A DNA stretch of 64,000 nt from G963676655 sp963676655 (lineage in GTDB: Bacteria; Verrucomicrobiota; Lentisphaeria; Victivallales; Victivallaceae), in the NCBI GenBank assembly GCA_963676655.2, contig CAXXKX010000002.1:372001-436000 (forward strand). The letters are read 5' to 3'. Positions 26,558 through 34,325 of this stretch are shown here, one piece after another. The notes below the pieces were generated by a model. The model had not been told where the DNA came from and did not search any database. It saw only the letters and a program-made list of their open reading frames with translations. Each line of letters opens with the position of its first letter. Positions within the stretch are counted from its first letter, which is position 1. The position numbers were made by a program, and so were the translations under genes.

Positions 26558-27375
26558 CCTCTTCTATTGAACGTGCTTTTTCAATGCTTCTGCCTGCCGA
26601 CGCGGCTGGTCCGTTTCGTGGATTTTTCTTCCAGGAACACGGTGTTTTGCGCCGGAACGGTGTTTGGCCGGAATTCCCCGACCGCAAATCGCTTGAGAAT
26701 TTTATTGCGCTTGATGCTTTAAGCTATCTTGGCAAACAGGGAGACGTACATTTAGTATGCGGGTTTATTGAAGATGATATTCCCGCCGGTTACGAACTTG
26801 AACCTTTACGTGAAGTGCTGAGTGAACCGGCCGCGGATGAAGACGAAAAATTTATTCCATACCGGGCTTCCGGAATTGCCAAATGGCGCGCGGTAAAGAA
26901 CTTTTGTTCCGTGTGCGGGGCCGGTTTGGTTCCGGCTGAACATGAGTTCGCGATGCAATGTCCGGAGTGTGAAGCGCTGGCCTTTCCCCGGTTGAATCCG
27001 GCGGTAATTACCGCGATTTTACGTGACGGTAAAATTCTGTTGGCTCACAACAATAAATTCAGAAGCGGCCTGTATAGTCTGATTGCCGGTTATATCGAAC
27101 CGGGTGAATCTCCTGAACAGACTGTTGTCCGGGAGATCCATGAGGAAGTCGGTATTGAAGTAACCAATATTCGTTATTGGGGTGGGCAAAGCTGGCCTTT
27201 TCCGAATTCGCTGATGCTGGGTTTTATTGCCGACTATGCCGGTAATGAGATCGCAGAAGATGGAGTGGAAATAGAGCATGCAGACTGGTTTTCTCCTGAT
27301 AATATGCCGGAGATACCATCTCCTCCAAGTATTTCCCGCGAAATAATTGACGCCTACTTGCGCGGCGAATTGTAA
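26554..27375 (+). CDS. nudC: NAD(+) diphosphatase / NADH pyrophosphatase
   Basis: 273 residues. A zinc ribbon (C-S-V-C ... C-P-E-C, about residues 115-137) precedes the Nudix domain with box GYIEPGESPEQTVVREIHEEVGI. The NudC-specific SQPWPFPxS motif appears as GQSWPFPNS, with Gln-Ser in place of the usual Gln-Pro. It hydrolyses NAD(H) to NMN(H) and AMP and can remove NAD caps from RNA. Overlaps the TatD-family gene by 4 bp (ATGA), so the two are translationally coupled. Confidence 0.92.
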   Translation: MTSSIERAFSMLLPADAAGPFRGFFFQEHGVLRRNGVWPEFPDRKSLENFIALDALSYLGKQGDVHLVCGFIEDDIPAGYELEPLREVLSEPAADEDEKFIPYRASGIAKWRAVKNFCSVCGAGLVPAEHEFAMQCPECEALAFPRLNPAVITAILRDGKILLAHNNKFRSGLYSLIAGYIEPGESPEQTVVREIHEEVGIEVTNIRYWGGQSWPFPNSLMLGFIADYAGNEIAEDGVEIEHADWFSPDNMPEIPSPPSISREIIDAYLRGEL

Positions 27376-27560
27376 TCCGGAATAGATACTTGTTTCCTGC
27401 CATTTTCTTGTCTAGTAAGTTGCACTTCAGACTTTAATCAAGCGTTTATATTGGCTTATGCGACACCTCCATGTTGGTTTGAGTTTTCTTGACGGATCAA
27501 CAATATACTGTAACCCGCTTTTTTGACAACAGGTGTTGCTCTTCGGACTTTAATCTAGCG

Positions 27561-27737
27561 CAATACTATACTCAAGAATCTATATATCAATAACTTGCAA
27601 TTTATTTATAGTCAAACAGACTGTATAATCAATACTATACTCAAGAATCTATATATCAATAACTTGCAATTTATTTATAGTCAAACAGACTGTATAATCA
27701 GACTGTATAGTCAATTTATTTATAGTCAAACAGACTG
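27561..27737 (+). repeat. 69-bp AT-rich tandem repeat (two full units plus part of a third)
   Basis: Unit 1 is 27561-27629 and unit 2 27630-27698, identical as read. The end of the unit (TATAGTCAAACAGACTG) recurs once more to 27737. Each unit contains TATACTCAAG and the TATAGTCAA motif. The exact duplication points to recent slippage or recombination. No coding capacity. Confidence 0.85.
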
Positions 27738-27982
27738 ATTATTATCAAAGTGCACTACTTTGCAGTAATTCTTTTTTAAATCTCGATTCCGACGGAACCG
27801 AAAAACATCATTACTCGAAGAATGGGACGGTTGAGAGATTAGAGACGGTTGGGATTCTAGGCGAAATTCAAGAGTCCCATCAGTCCCTATAAGCCCAGAC
27901 CATAAAAAAATTCGACTTATGATGGTCGGCGCCGTCGGTTCCAGTGTTTTTAACAAAATCTCAAGTTTTTTAACTTTGACCG

Positions 27983-28011
27983 TTGATTTTTTTGTTGAAA
28001 ACATGTATATT
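27983..28011 (+). promoter_or_regulatory. Putative promoter of iclR
   Basis: TTGATT (27983-27988), 17 bp, TATATT (28006-28011), about 40 bp before the iclR ATG. Confidence 0.5.
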
Positions 28012-28030
28012 CCATATAGCAGAAACAATA

Positions 28031-28045
28031 TTCCACAATATGGAA
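28031..28045 (+). promoter_or_regulatory. Possible IclR operator TTCCACAATATGGAA
   Basis: Inverted repeat TTCCA-N5-TGGAA lying between the promoter and the iclR start codon, with another TTCCA at 28010-28014. IclR-family regulators typically bind short palindromes of this type and repress their own genes. Confidence 0.45.
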
Positions 28046-28051
28046 ATATGA

Positions 28052-28786
28052 ATGAAAGAAGTCCCGGTAAAATCAGTAAAGAAAGCGTTGGATCTGCTTT
28101 CGATAATCGCATTTGAGGATATCGACCGAAACGGTTTTGAATTGACCGTTCTGGCCGAAAGACTCGGAATGCCGGTCAACACAGCCCATAATCTGCTGAA
28201 ATCTATGGCGGTTTGCGGATATATTGCTCAGAATGCGAGGTCAAGATATATTGCCGGCTGGAAATGCCGTCGAATGCGCCACGATAATCTGATGCGGGAT
28301 GAAAAAGTCAGGAACCACCTGCAGATCGAACTGAAAAAGTTGAGTTCTGTAATTAACGAAGCTCTAGTCCTTACGCTTCTGGTCAACGGCAAACGAATGC
28401 CGGTAATGCGGATGCAGCCGGACGGACAGGCAATTCGGGTGGATGAATCAGTAGTTGAAAATAAAAGCATGTACTCATTTCCAACCGGAAAAGTTCTTGC
28501 CGCCTTTGCCAGTGAACAGCAACTCGCAGAGATTATCAGCGAGAATGGTCCATGGGCTGATTCGGATAAGGAAAAAGCCGCTATCATGAAACAGGGCTTT
28601 GCCGAAGACACTGAAAAAAACAGTATTTACGCCCTCGCATTCCCGGTATTTTCAAGCGACGGCGATTTAATGGGATCACTGGGATGCTACGCCCCGGCAT
28701 TCCGATGCGAGCGTGAACAAAAACAGCAAATTGCCGCTGAAATGAAAAAATCCATCGCTGAAATAACTAATATTTTAGCAGATTGA
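28052..28786 (+). CDS. IclR-family transcriptional regulator
   Basis: 244 residues. N-terminal wHTH (VKKALDLLSIIAFEDI, LAERLGMPVNTAHNLLKSMAVCGYI) and a C-terminal effector-binding GAF-like domain (MYSFPTGKVLAAFASE, IYALAFPVFSSDGDLMGSLGCYAP). IclR proteins sense small metabolites and often control an adjacent catabolic gene. The only downstream gene is the trimodular Fe-S protein 65 bp away on the same strand, with an inverted repeat between them, so that gene is the likely target. Confidence 0.9.
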   Translation: MKEVPVKSVKKALDLLSIIAFEDIDRNGFELTVLAERLGMPVNTAHNLLKSMAVCGYIAQNARSRYIAGWKCRRMRHDNLMRDEKVRNHLQIELKKLSSVINEALVLTLLVNGKRMPVMRMQPDGQAIRVDESVVENKSMYSFPTGKVLAAFASEQQLAEIISENGPWADSDKEKAAIMKQGFAEDTEKNSIYALAFPVFSSDGDLMGSLGCYAPAFRCEREQKQQIAAEMKKSIAEITNILAD

Positions 28787-28798
28787 TCAAATTATAGC

Positions 28799-28823
28799 AT
28801 GCATACATAGTTGGTGTATGCAT
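28799..28823 (+). promoter_or_regulatory. Inverted repeat ATGCATAC-N9-GTATGCAT before the Fe-S protein gene
   Basis: Perfect 8-bp arms separated by 9 bp, between the iclR stop and the SD (GAGG) of the next gene. It could be an operator or, as RNA, a hairpin tuning expression between the two genes. Confidence 0.45.
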
Positions 28824-28851
28824 AACCTTTAATTAAACGAGGAAACAAAAA

Positions 28852-31197
28852 ATGGATCGGGTAGTAACCGAAAAAGTACGGGCGGAAATCTTGAACTTTG
28901 GCATGGACCTGGTGGGCTTTGCGCCGGTTTCACGCTGGAAAAACGCACCTTACCTGCTGAGTCCACCGGCAATTCTGCCGGAGGCGAAGACCGTGGTTGT
29001 CGGCGCAATCCACATCACCGACACCTGGTGTGAAATGGGCGGCGAACCGGAACCGCAGGACGTCAGTCCCGGCGGCTGGAAGGATCAGAACGGCCTGATG
29101 GATCGTACCGCCTATCGCGTAGTCAGAATGTTGAATGACAACGGCTACCAGGCAATCGCCGTCGCCAGTTCCAACATCTGGCGTTATCGCGAGTATGAAG
29201 GTATACCCAGCCTGTTTGCCCCTGATTTATCGCATATCCATGCCGCAACCGCGGCGGGTCTGGGAGAAATCGGCTGGTGCGGGTTGACAATCACGCCGGA
29301 ATTCGGCAGTCGCTGCCGTTTCATTTCAATCGTGACAGATGCGGAACTCATACCAACGCCGATGTACGACGGACCTCAACTCTGCGATATGTGCGGGGAA
29401 TGCATCAAGCATTGTCCCAGTCTGGCAATGAACAAAGACTTCAATACCCGGAAACCGCATGTGGTGGAAATCGGCGGCAAGACCTTTAAGTACGCTAACA
29501 AGAATATCTGGCGTTGTGCCTGGGCCGAACACTTCAATCTGGACCTCAATTCAGATACTCTGAAAGATGTCGACCACATCGACGAAAAAGTCATTCTCGC
29601 TGAATTAGATAAAAAGGGCATACGGGGACATGAACGCGGCGTCTGTCAGAAGGTTTGTGTTCCGCCGCATCTGCGGACCGATAAACCAAGTTTCGGGCGT
29701 CCCGATAAATTAATTGCTCAGAACCGGATCAATAAACGCTATCCGGACAATATGCCAACGCTGCGTAAACTGCGTGACGACATTGCAGCCATGGCGGTAC
29801 ATTTCGGAGCCGATCTGGTGAGTGTTGCACCATTGCAGCCGGAAACCGAAACAGGCAAAACCGCATTAAAAGAAGCTCCCGGGGTAAAAACCGTTATCGC
29901 ATTCGCGTTCCACACTCCACCTGAATTCAATACAGATGAGATTGTTCAGGAGGGCAAAGAGATATATGGATTTTATACGCGGGAAAAAATCCATCAGATC
30001 ATGCTGCGTCTTTGCCGGATGATCGAAGACTGCGGCTATATTGCCGCAGGATACAATAATACCGTTACCACCGACCAGCTTGCGGCAATGACCGCGCTCG
30101 GCGAAATTGTCGACGATAAGTTCACGACCGTTGAATTCGGCTGTGACCAGGTCGTCGGAGCTATCACAACCGACGCCCCGCTGGACACCACTCCCGCGGC
30201 AATTGCGCAGGAAGCCCACAAACCGAAGAAACTTACCGGCAAAAGACTGCGCAGTAAGCTGGAAAACCTTGCGGAGAAAAACCTGATCAGCATGTTCGGT
30301 GTGGCCGATGCTGGTATCTTTGACGCGATCAACGAAGACCTCAAAGCCAATATTGACGAAAACGAGCTAGGCTGGAACATTATTGATGGCAACGCCGGCA
30401 GGACTTATCACGGCGCGTTTCTTCCGAAAATAACTCGGGAGGACATAAAACTGCGCAAACCGGAAGATTACGTTAAGGGAGCAAAATCAGTCATCGTTCT
30501 GGGCATGCATTTTCCGGATGAACTGATCCGGAATGCCGGACTGGAAAAAAGCATGCAGATAGGCTGTTACGGCTTCCATCAATACCGCACCACCTTTGAA
30601 CTAAGGGTCGCGGCAGTTGAACTGGCCGGAATGCTGTCGGACATGGGCTATAAGACGATGGTCACAGATAATATGCTGGGCATCGGTTCCAGAGTGGATA
30701 CACCGCGCGGCAAACACCCCGACGCCAGAAGCGGCGCGCTGGAAGCAGTTGCTGCCGGACTCGGCGAGATCGGCAAAAGCGGTGCTCTGCTGACCGCAGA
30801 ACACGGTCCGCATCAACGCTGTATTGTTATCGTCACCGACGCCGAACTACCGACTGACACTGTTGCTCCAACCGCCGGATACTGCAAAGGTTGTGACATT
30901 TGTGCAGAAAAATGTCCGATGGAGGCATTGAACGATGATTCATTCAAAATCAGGATCGGCGATACTCAAATCGATTATCCGCAAATACCGCGTCATCGTT
31001 GCGACTGGTCGAAACGCTACAGCCTGTGTTCCGAGGAAGGCCCGGCGCTTATCGGCAACAACACCAACGTCAAAGCTCCTGAAGGTCCGATTTCTATCGA
31101 AACCCTGGCTGAAGCCTGCAAAGCCAAAGACCCGATTATGAAATCCCGAACCTGTGTTCTGGAAACCTGTCTGCGGCAATGCCCGGCGGGTAACTGA
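28852..31197 (+). CDS. Trimodular 4Fe-4S protein related to epoxyqueuosine reductase (QueG) and reductive dehalogenases
   Basis: 781 residues, about twice QueG length. Module 1 (about 1-290) ends with a ferredoxin cluster Cys178-x2-Cys181-x2-Cys184-x3-Cys188, then RCAWAEHF and a C-x3-C pair (GVCQKVC). Module 2 (about 301-455) repeats the N-terminal fold (MAVHFGADLVSVAPL, CGYIAAGYNN) but has no ferredoxin motif. Module 3 (about 463-781) is again complete: AAGLGEIGKSGALLTAEHG, Cys678-x2-Cys681-x2-Cys684-x3-Cys688, HRCDWSKRY and CVLETCLRQCP. Relatives use cobalamin and two Fe-S clusters for reductive chemistry, so a corrinoid-dependent reductase is possible. No TAT signal, so cytoplasmic. Preceded by iclR and followed by a strong terminator. 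Confidence 0.8.
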   Translation: MDRVVTEKVRAEILNFGMDLVGFAPVSRWKNAPYLLSPPAILPEAKTVVVGAIHITDTWCEMGGEPEPQDVSPGGWKDQNGLMDRTAYRVVRMLNDNGYQAIAVASSNIWRYREYEGIPSLFAPDLSHIHAATAAGLGEIGWCGLTITPEFGSRCRFISIVTDAELIPTPMYDGPQLCDMCGECIKHCPSLAMNKDFNTRKPHVVEIGGKTFKYANKNIWRCAWAEHFNLDLNSDTLKDVDHIDEKVILAELDKKGIRGHERGVCQKVCVPPHLRTDKPSFGRPDKLIAQNRINKRYPDNMPTLRKLRDDIAAMAVHFGADLVSVAPLQPETETGKTALKEAPGVKTVIAFAFHTPPEFNTDEIVQEGKEIYGFYTREKIHQIMLRLCRMIEDCGYIAAGYNNTVTTDQLAAMTALGEIVDDKFTTVEFGCDQVVGAITTDAPLDTTPAAIAQEAHKPKKLTGKRLRSKLENLAEKNLISMFGVADAGIFDAINEDLKANIDENELGWNIIDGNAGRTYHGAFLPKITREDIKLRKPEDYVKGAKSVIVLGMHFPDELIRNAGLEKSMQIGCYGFHQYRTTFELRVAAVELAGMLSDMGYKTMVTDNMLGIGSRVDTPRGKHPDARSGALEAVAAGLGEIGKSGALLTAEHGPHQRCIVIVTDAELPTDTVAPTAGYCKGCDICAEKCPMEALNDDSFKIRIGDTQIDYPQIPRHRCDWSKRYSLCSEEGPALIGNNTNVKAPEGPISIETLAEACKAKDPIMKSRTCVLETCLRQCPAGN

Positions 31198-31217
31198 TTA
31201 TCAATAATCAAAACACA

Positions 31218-31253
31218 AACGCCGCGTTCTCTTGCAGAGCGCGGCGTTTTTTT
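31218..31253 (+). terminator. Intrinsic terminator of the iclR/Fe-S protein unit
   Basis: GC-rich 9-bp stem AACGCCGCG / CGCGGCGTT followed by TTTTTTT, about 20 bp after the stop codon. Confidence 0.9.
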
Positions 31254-31318
31254 GTTACTTGCAAATTTACTTCCCGGCACATATATTCACTGTATACTCA
31301 AGCAACAAAAGGATAATA

Positions 31319-31528
31319 ATGCTGGAACAACATTGGGTAAAAATTGTCGGCGGAATTGTTGTTTTTATCGCCATAGTTGAAGTGTTTACCGGTTCCGCCT
31401 GGGAGAAAACCGGGCTGGTTCGCCGTTGCGACAAGCCCGGAATATACTGGTTTTCCGTCATCTGCAAATTTCTTGTCGGACTGGCAATACTTAATTTACC
31501 CTATCTCAGAGCAAAATTCGGAGCATAA
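31319..31528 (+). CDS. Small membrane protein of unknown function
   Basis: 69 residues from the ATG at 31319, which has AAAAGGA 7 nt upstream; the longer frame starting at 31232 begins inside the preceding terminator and is rejected. Two hydrophobic segments (VGGIVVFIAIVEVFTG and FSVICKFLVGLAIL) flank a basic loop (LVRRCDKPGIYW). Single gene, convergent with the NCS2 permease gene. Function unknown. Confidence 0.6.
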   Translation: MLEQHWVKIVGGIVVFIAIVEVFTGSAWEKTGLVRRCDKPGIYWFSVICKFLVGLAILNLPYLRAKFGA

Positions 31529-31542
31529 AACCTTTTGGCTTA

Positions 31543-32904
31543 TCAGACTTTAACCAGAATGAGGTAGAGCAGCATCAGGGCGGAAAGGAAATAGGAAAGA
31601 AAACCGATCTCTTTGCCTTTGCCGCAAAGCGCTTTCACCAGCGGATAGACAATAAAGCCCAGCATCATACCGTCAGCCACACTGCTGGTAAACGGAATTC
31701 CGACAATAATCAGAAATGACGGCAACGCCTCACTCATATCCTTCCAGTCGATATCCTTGACCGCCCCCATCATGATCACCCCGACAACAACCAGCGCCGG
31801 CGCGGTAACCGGAGAAAATTCCGCCGCCATCTTGACCAGAGGAGAGAAAAACAATGCCAACAGAAAACAAATTCCGGTGACAACCGCGGTCAACCCGGTT
31901 CTGCCCCCGGCCTCTATCCCGGCCCCGCTTTCGAGATAAGCGGTTACCGTGCTGTTACCGAACAACGACCCGAAAATTGTCCCGGTCGCATCGGAGGCGA
32001 AAGCCCGTTTAGGCCGGGGCAATTCTCCGTTAGAATCACAGATTCCGGCCTGTTTTGTCAGCCCAAGCAAACATCCCAGAGTATCAAAAACATCCATATA
32101 GAGAAAGATAATCATCAAAGGCAAAATTTGAAAAAAATGTTTCCAGATAAGCGTAAAATTGAATTTGCAGAACACCGGCAACGCACTTGGAGGAGCAGAA
32201 AACAACCCGCTGTACTGAACTTTTCCCGTGGCCAGAGCGACAACAAGGCCGACCCCTATCCCGATCAGCAAACTTCCCTTGATTTTACGGAATTCCAGCA
32301 CTGCCGCGGTTATCAACCCAACCATAAACACCAGAGAACTCACCGAGGCAATATCCGGAGACAAATCAAAATGTCCATAAGCTACCTGAACAATTTTGCC
32401 GTTTATCAATCCAAGTTCAGCAATAAACAAACCCAGGCCGACCAAAATAGCGTTTCGCATCGAACCGCTGACCGCCTTCATCAACAACTGCCGGATATTT
32501 AAAAAAGAAAGAATTGCAAATACCACCCCGGAAATAAAGACAACAGACAATCCGGCCTGCCAGAGTTCCGGTGAGCCAGGCGCAAGGCCGGTTATACCTG
32601 CCAAAGCAACCGTAACCATGGTCACAAAGAAAAAATTCTCGCCCATCCCTGGTGCGAGGGCAACCGGATAGTTAGCAAGAATCCCCATAAACAAAGACCC
32701 GAAAGCGGCAACCAGACAAGTCGCGGTGAACAACGCTTCAGCCGACATTCCGGTCGAAGTTCCGCTCAAAGCTCCGGACAGAACTTTCGGTTGTAAAAAA
32801 ATGATATAACTCATTGCCGCGAAAGTCGTCAATCCGGCCGTAATTTCCGTACTGAATGAACTTTTGTTCTCGGTGACTTTAAAGAATTTCTCCAAAACTT
32901 GCAT
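31543..32904 (-). CDS. NCS2-family purine/xanthine permease (AzgA/GhxP-like)
   Basis: About 453 residues with roughly 12-14 membrane segments. Family blocks: TAGLTTFAAMSYIIFLQPKVL near the start, ANYPVALAPGMGENFFFV, DVFDTLGCLLGLTKQAG and FASDATGTIFGSLFGNSTVTAYLESGAG. These match guanine/hypoxanthine/adenine:H+ symporters of the AzgA branch. The ATG at 32904 is preferred to a TTG at 32922 that overlaps the upstream stop. It is the last gene of the kinase-regulator-permease operon, which suggests that purine uptake responds to that two-component system. Confidence 0.9.
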   Translation of the reverse strand: MQVLEKFFKVTENKSSFSTEITAGLTTFAAMSYIIFLQPKVLSGALSGTSTGMSAEALFTATCLVAAFGSLFMGILANYPVALAPGMGENFFFVTMVTVALAGITGLAPGSPELWQAGLSVVFISGVVFAILSFLNIRQLLMKAVSGSMRNAILVGLGLFIAELGLINGKIVQVAYGHFDLSPDIASVSSLVFMVGLITAAVLEFRKIKGSLLIGIGVGLVVALATGKVQYSGLFSAPPSALPVFCKFNFTLIWKHFFQILPLMIIFLYMDVFDTLGCLLGLTKQAGICDSNGELPRPKRAFASDATGTIFGSLFGNSTVTAYLESGAGIEAGGRTGLTAVVTGICFLLALFFSPLVKMAAEFSPVTAPALVVVGVIMMGAVKDIDWKDMSEALPSFLIIVGIPFTSSVADGMMLGFIVYPLVKALCGKGKEIGFLSYFLSALMLLYLILVKV

Positions 32905-32918
32905 ATTGCGATCTTTCT

Positions 32919-34319
32919 TCAATCAATATCATACTGGTTTAATTTCCGATGCAGGGTACGACGACTGATTCCAAGTTTTTGAGCGGCTTTGGTGCGGTTG
33001 CCGTCACATTCATCCAATGCCTGCTGGATCAGGTGTTTTTCATGGTGATCCAGGTTTAAATCAGGCTCCTGGACTGATGAACTCTGAACTGCGGGATCAC
33101 GTTTAACAACGGGTTCCGGGCTGACAATCAAGCTTTCCCGATGTTTGATACTTGAGGGAATATCATCAAGCGTTAATTCTTTTGCCCGGCACAACACAAC
33201 CATCCGTTCAATACAGTTACGCAGTTCACGGATATTCCCCGGCCAGGAATACTTACACAGAACATCAACCGCTTCAGCGGTAATCCCCATCTCGCCGCGA
33301 GCGTTTTCCCGGGCGAACTCATCTATGAAAGTCTTTATCAGCAACGGAATATCGCCATGTCGTTTCCGCAGCGGCGGCATCTGAAGCGTCACCACATCCA
33401 ACCGGAAAAACAGATCTTCCCGGAAAGTACCCTCACGCACCATTGCCGCCAAATCGCGGTTGGTGGCGGAAATCAATCTGACATCAACCGTAATCGGTTC
33501 AACGCCGCCGACCCGTTCAAAACTTCGAGTCTCCAGCACCCGCAGCAGTTTAACTTGAATCTGCGGATCAATTTCACCTATTTCATCAAGAAACAGCGTC
33601 CCGCCATCGGCAAGCTCAAAACGCCCTTTACGCGATTCAACCGCCCCGGTAAAAGCTCCGGCTTCATGCCCGAACAGTTCACTTTCCAACAGGTTCGGAG
33701 GCAGCGCGGCGCAATGAACCGGAATCATTTTACCGGATCGTCCGCTGAGTCGATGCAATTCATTGGCAATCACTTCCTTGCCGGTCCCGCTTTCGCCGGT
33801 AATCAGCACGGTGGACCGGCTGGGGGCAATCTGTTCGACCGTATTCATAACTTCCCGCATGCAGGCGGAATTGCCAACAACCTTAACCCGAGGCGCTTTG
33901 CTGGATATTTTCTCCCGCAGTTCCCGGTTTTCCTCTTTCAACTTGCCGGATTCAAGCAATTGATCAATCTTGACCTTCAGATGATCAAAATTTACCGGCT
34001 TGGTGATAAAATCAGCCGCACCGCCCTTGACGGCCCGTACCGCGGTTTCTATTGAGCCGTAAGCCGTCAGGACAATACACGGCGGTGACGGCGTTTTCTC
34101 CCTGGTGGCATGCAGGACACTCATACCGCCGCCGCCCGGCATCTGCAAATCCGTCAGAACCACATCAAAATCCCGACGCTCGATCAAGTTTACCGCTTCG
34201 TTTCCGTCAGCGGCCAAAGTTACGTCAAAATCACGTCGCATCATTCGTCCCAGGACATCCCTGGTATTACGTTCGTCATCGACAATCAAAATTGCCGGTT
34301 TTTCAGTTTTTTCGCTCAT
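32919..34319 (-). CDS. Sigma-54-dependent response regulator (NtrC/AtoC type)
   Basis: 466 residues. Receiver domain with phospho-acceptor Asp57 (VLTDLQMPGGG). AAA+ domain with Walker A GESGTGKE, the sigma-54-contacting GAFTGA loop and Walker B GGTLFLDEIGEI. C-terminal Fis-type HTH (NRTKAAQKLGISRRTLHRKL). When phosphorylated it should open sigma-54 promoters. It starts 6 nt after the kinase gene and is followed directly by the permease gene. A sigma-54-like site is seen at 35713-35727. Confidence 0.95.
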   Translation of the reverse strand: MSEKTEKPAILIVDDERNTRDVLGRMMRRDFDVTLAADGNEAVNLIERRDFDVVLTDLQMPGGGGMSVLHATREKTPSPPCIVLTAYGSIETAVRAVKGGAADFITKPVNFDHLKVKIDQLLESGKLKEENRELREKISSKAPRVKVVGNSACMREVMNTVEQIAPSRSTVLITGESGTGKEVIANELHRLSGRSGKMIPVHCAALPPNLLESELFGHEAGAFTGAVESRKGRFELADGGTLFLDEIGEIDPQIQVKLLRVLETRSFERVGGVEPITVDVRLISATNRDLAAMVREGTFREDLFFRLDVVTLQMPPLRKRHGDIPLLIKTFIDEFARENARGEMGITAEAVDVLCKYSWPGNIRELRNCIERMVVLCRAKELTLDDIPSSIKHRESLIVSPEPVVKRDPAVQSSSVQEPDLNLDHHEKHLIQQALDECDGNRTKAAQKLGISRRTLHRKLNQYDID

Positions 34320-34325
34320 TATAAA

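Larger units (their letters stand above)
27376..28051. other. Repeat-rich 676-bp spacer between nudC and iclR
   Basis: The spacer holds an imperfect 26-bp direct repeat (27419-27444 and about 27536-27560, GTTGCNCTTCRGACTTTAAT core), a 69-bp tandem repeat (27561-27737), a degenerate run of GGGACTTAT-like nonamers on the minus strand (27872-27897), and the iclR promoter and operator. No convincing gene was seen. A minus-strand open frame overlapping iclR is treated as spurious. Confidence 0.6.

Noticed and set aside
27726..28112. 128-codon minus-strand frame with one hydrophobic stretch
   Set aside because: It overlaps the iclR promoter, operator and first codons, and its C-terminal half reads through the spacer repeats. 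No SD or homologue-like pattern.
31232..31318. N-terminal extension of the 69-residue membrane protein
   Set aside because: It would begin inside the terminator of the preceding gene; the ATG at 31319 has a good SD.
33357..34055. 232-codon plus-strand frame opposite the NtrC-type regulator
   Set aside because: Antisense to well-conserved AAA+ and receiver sequence, no recognisable domain.
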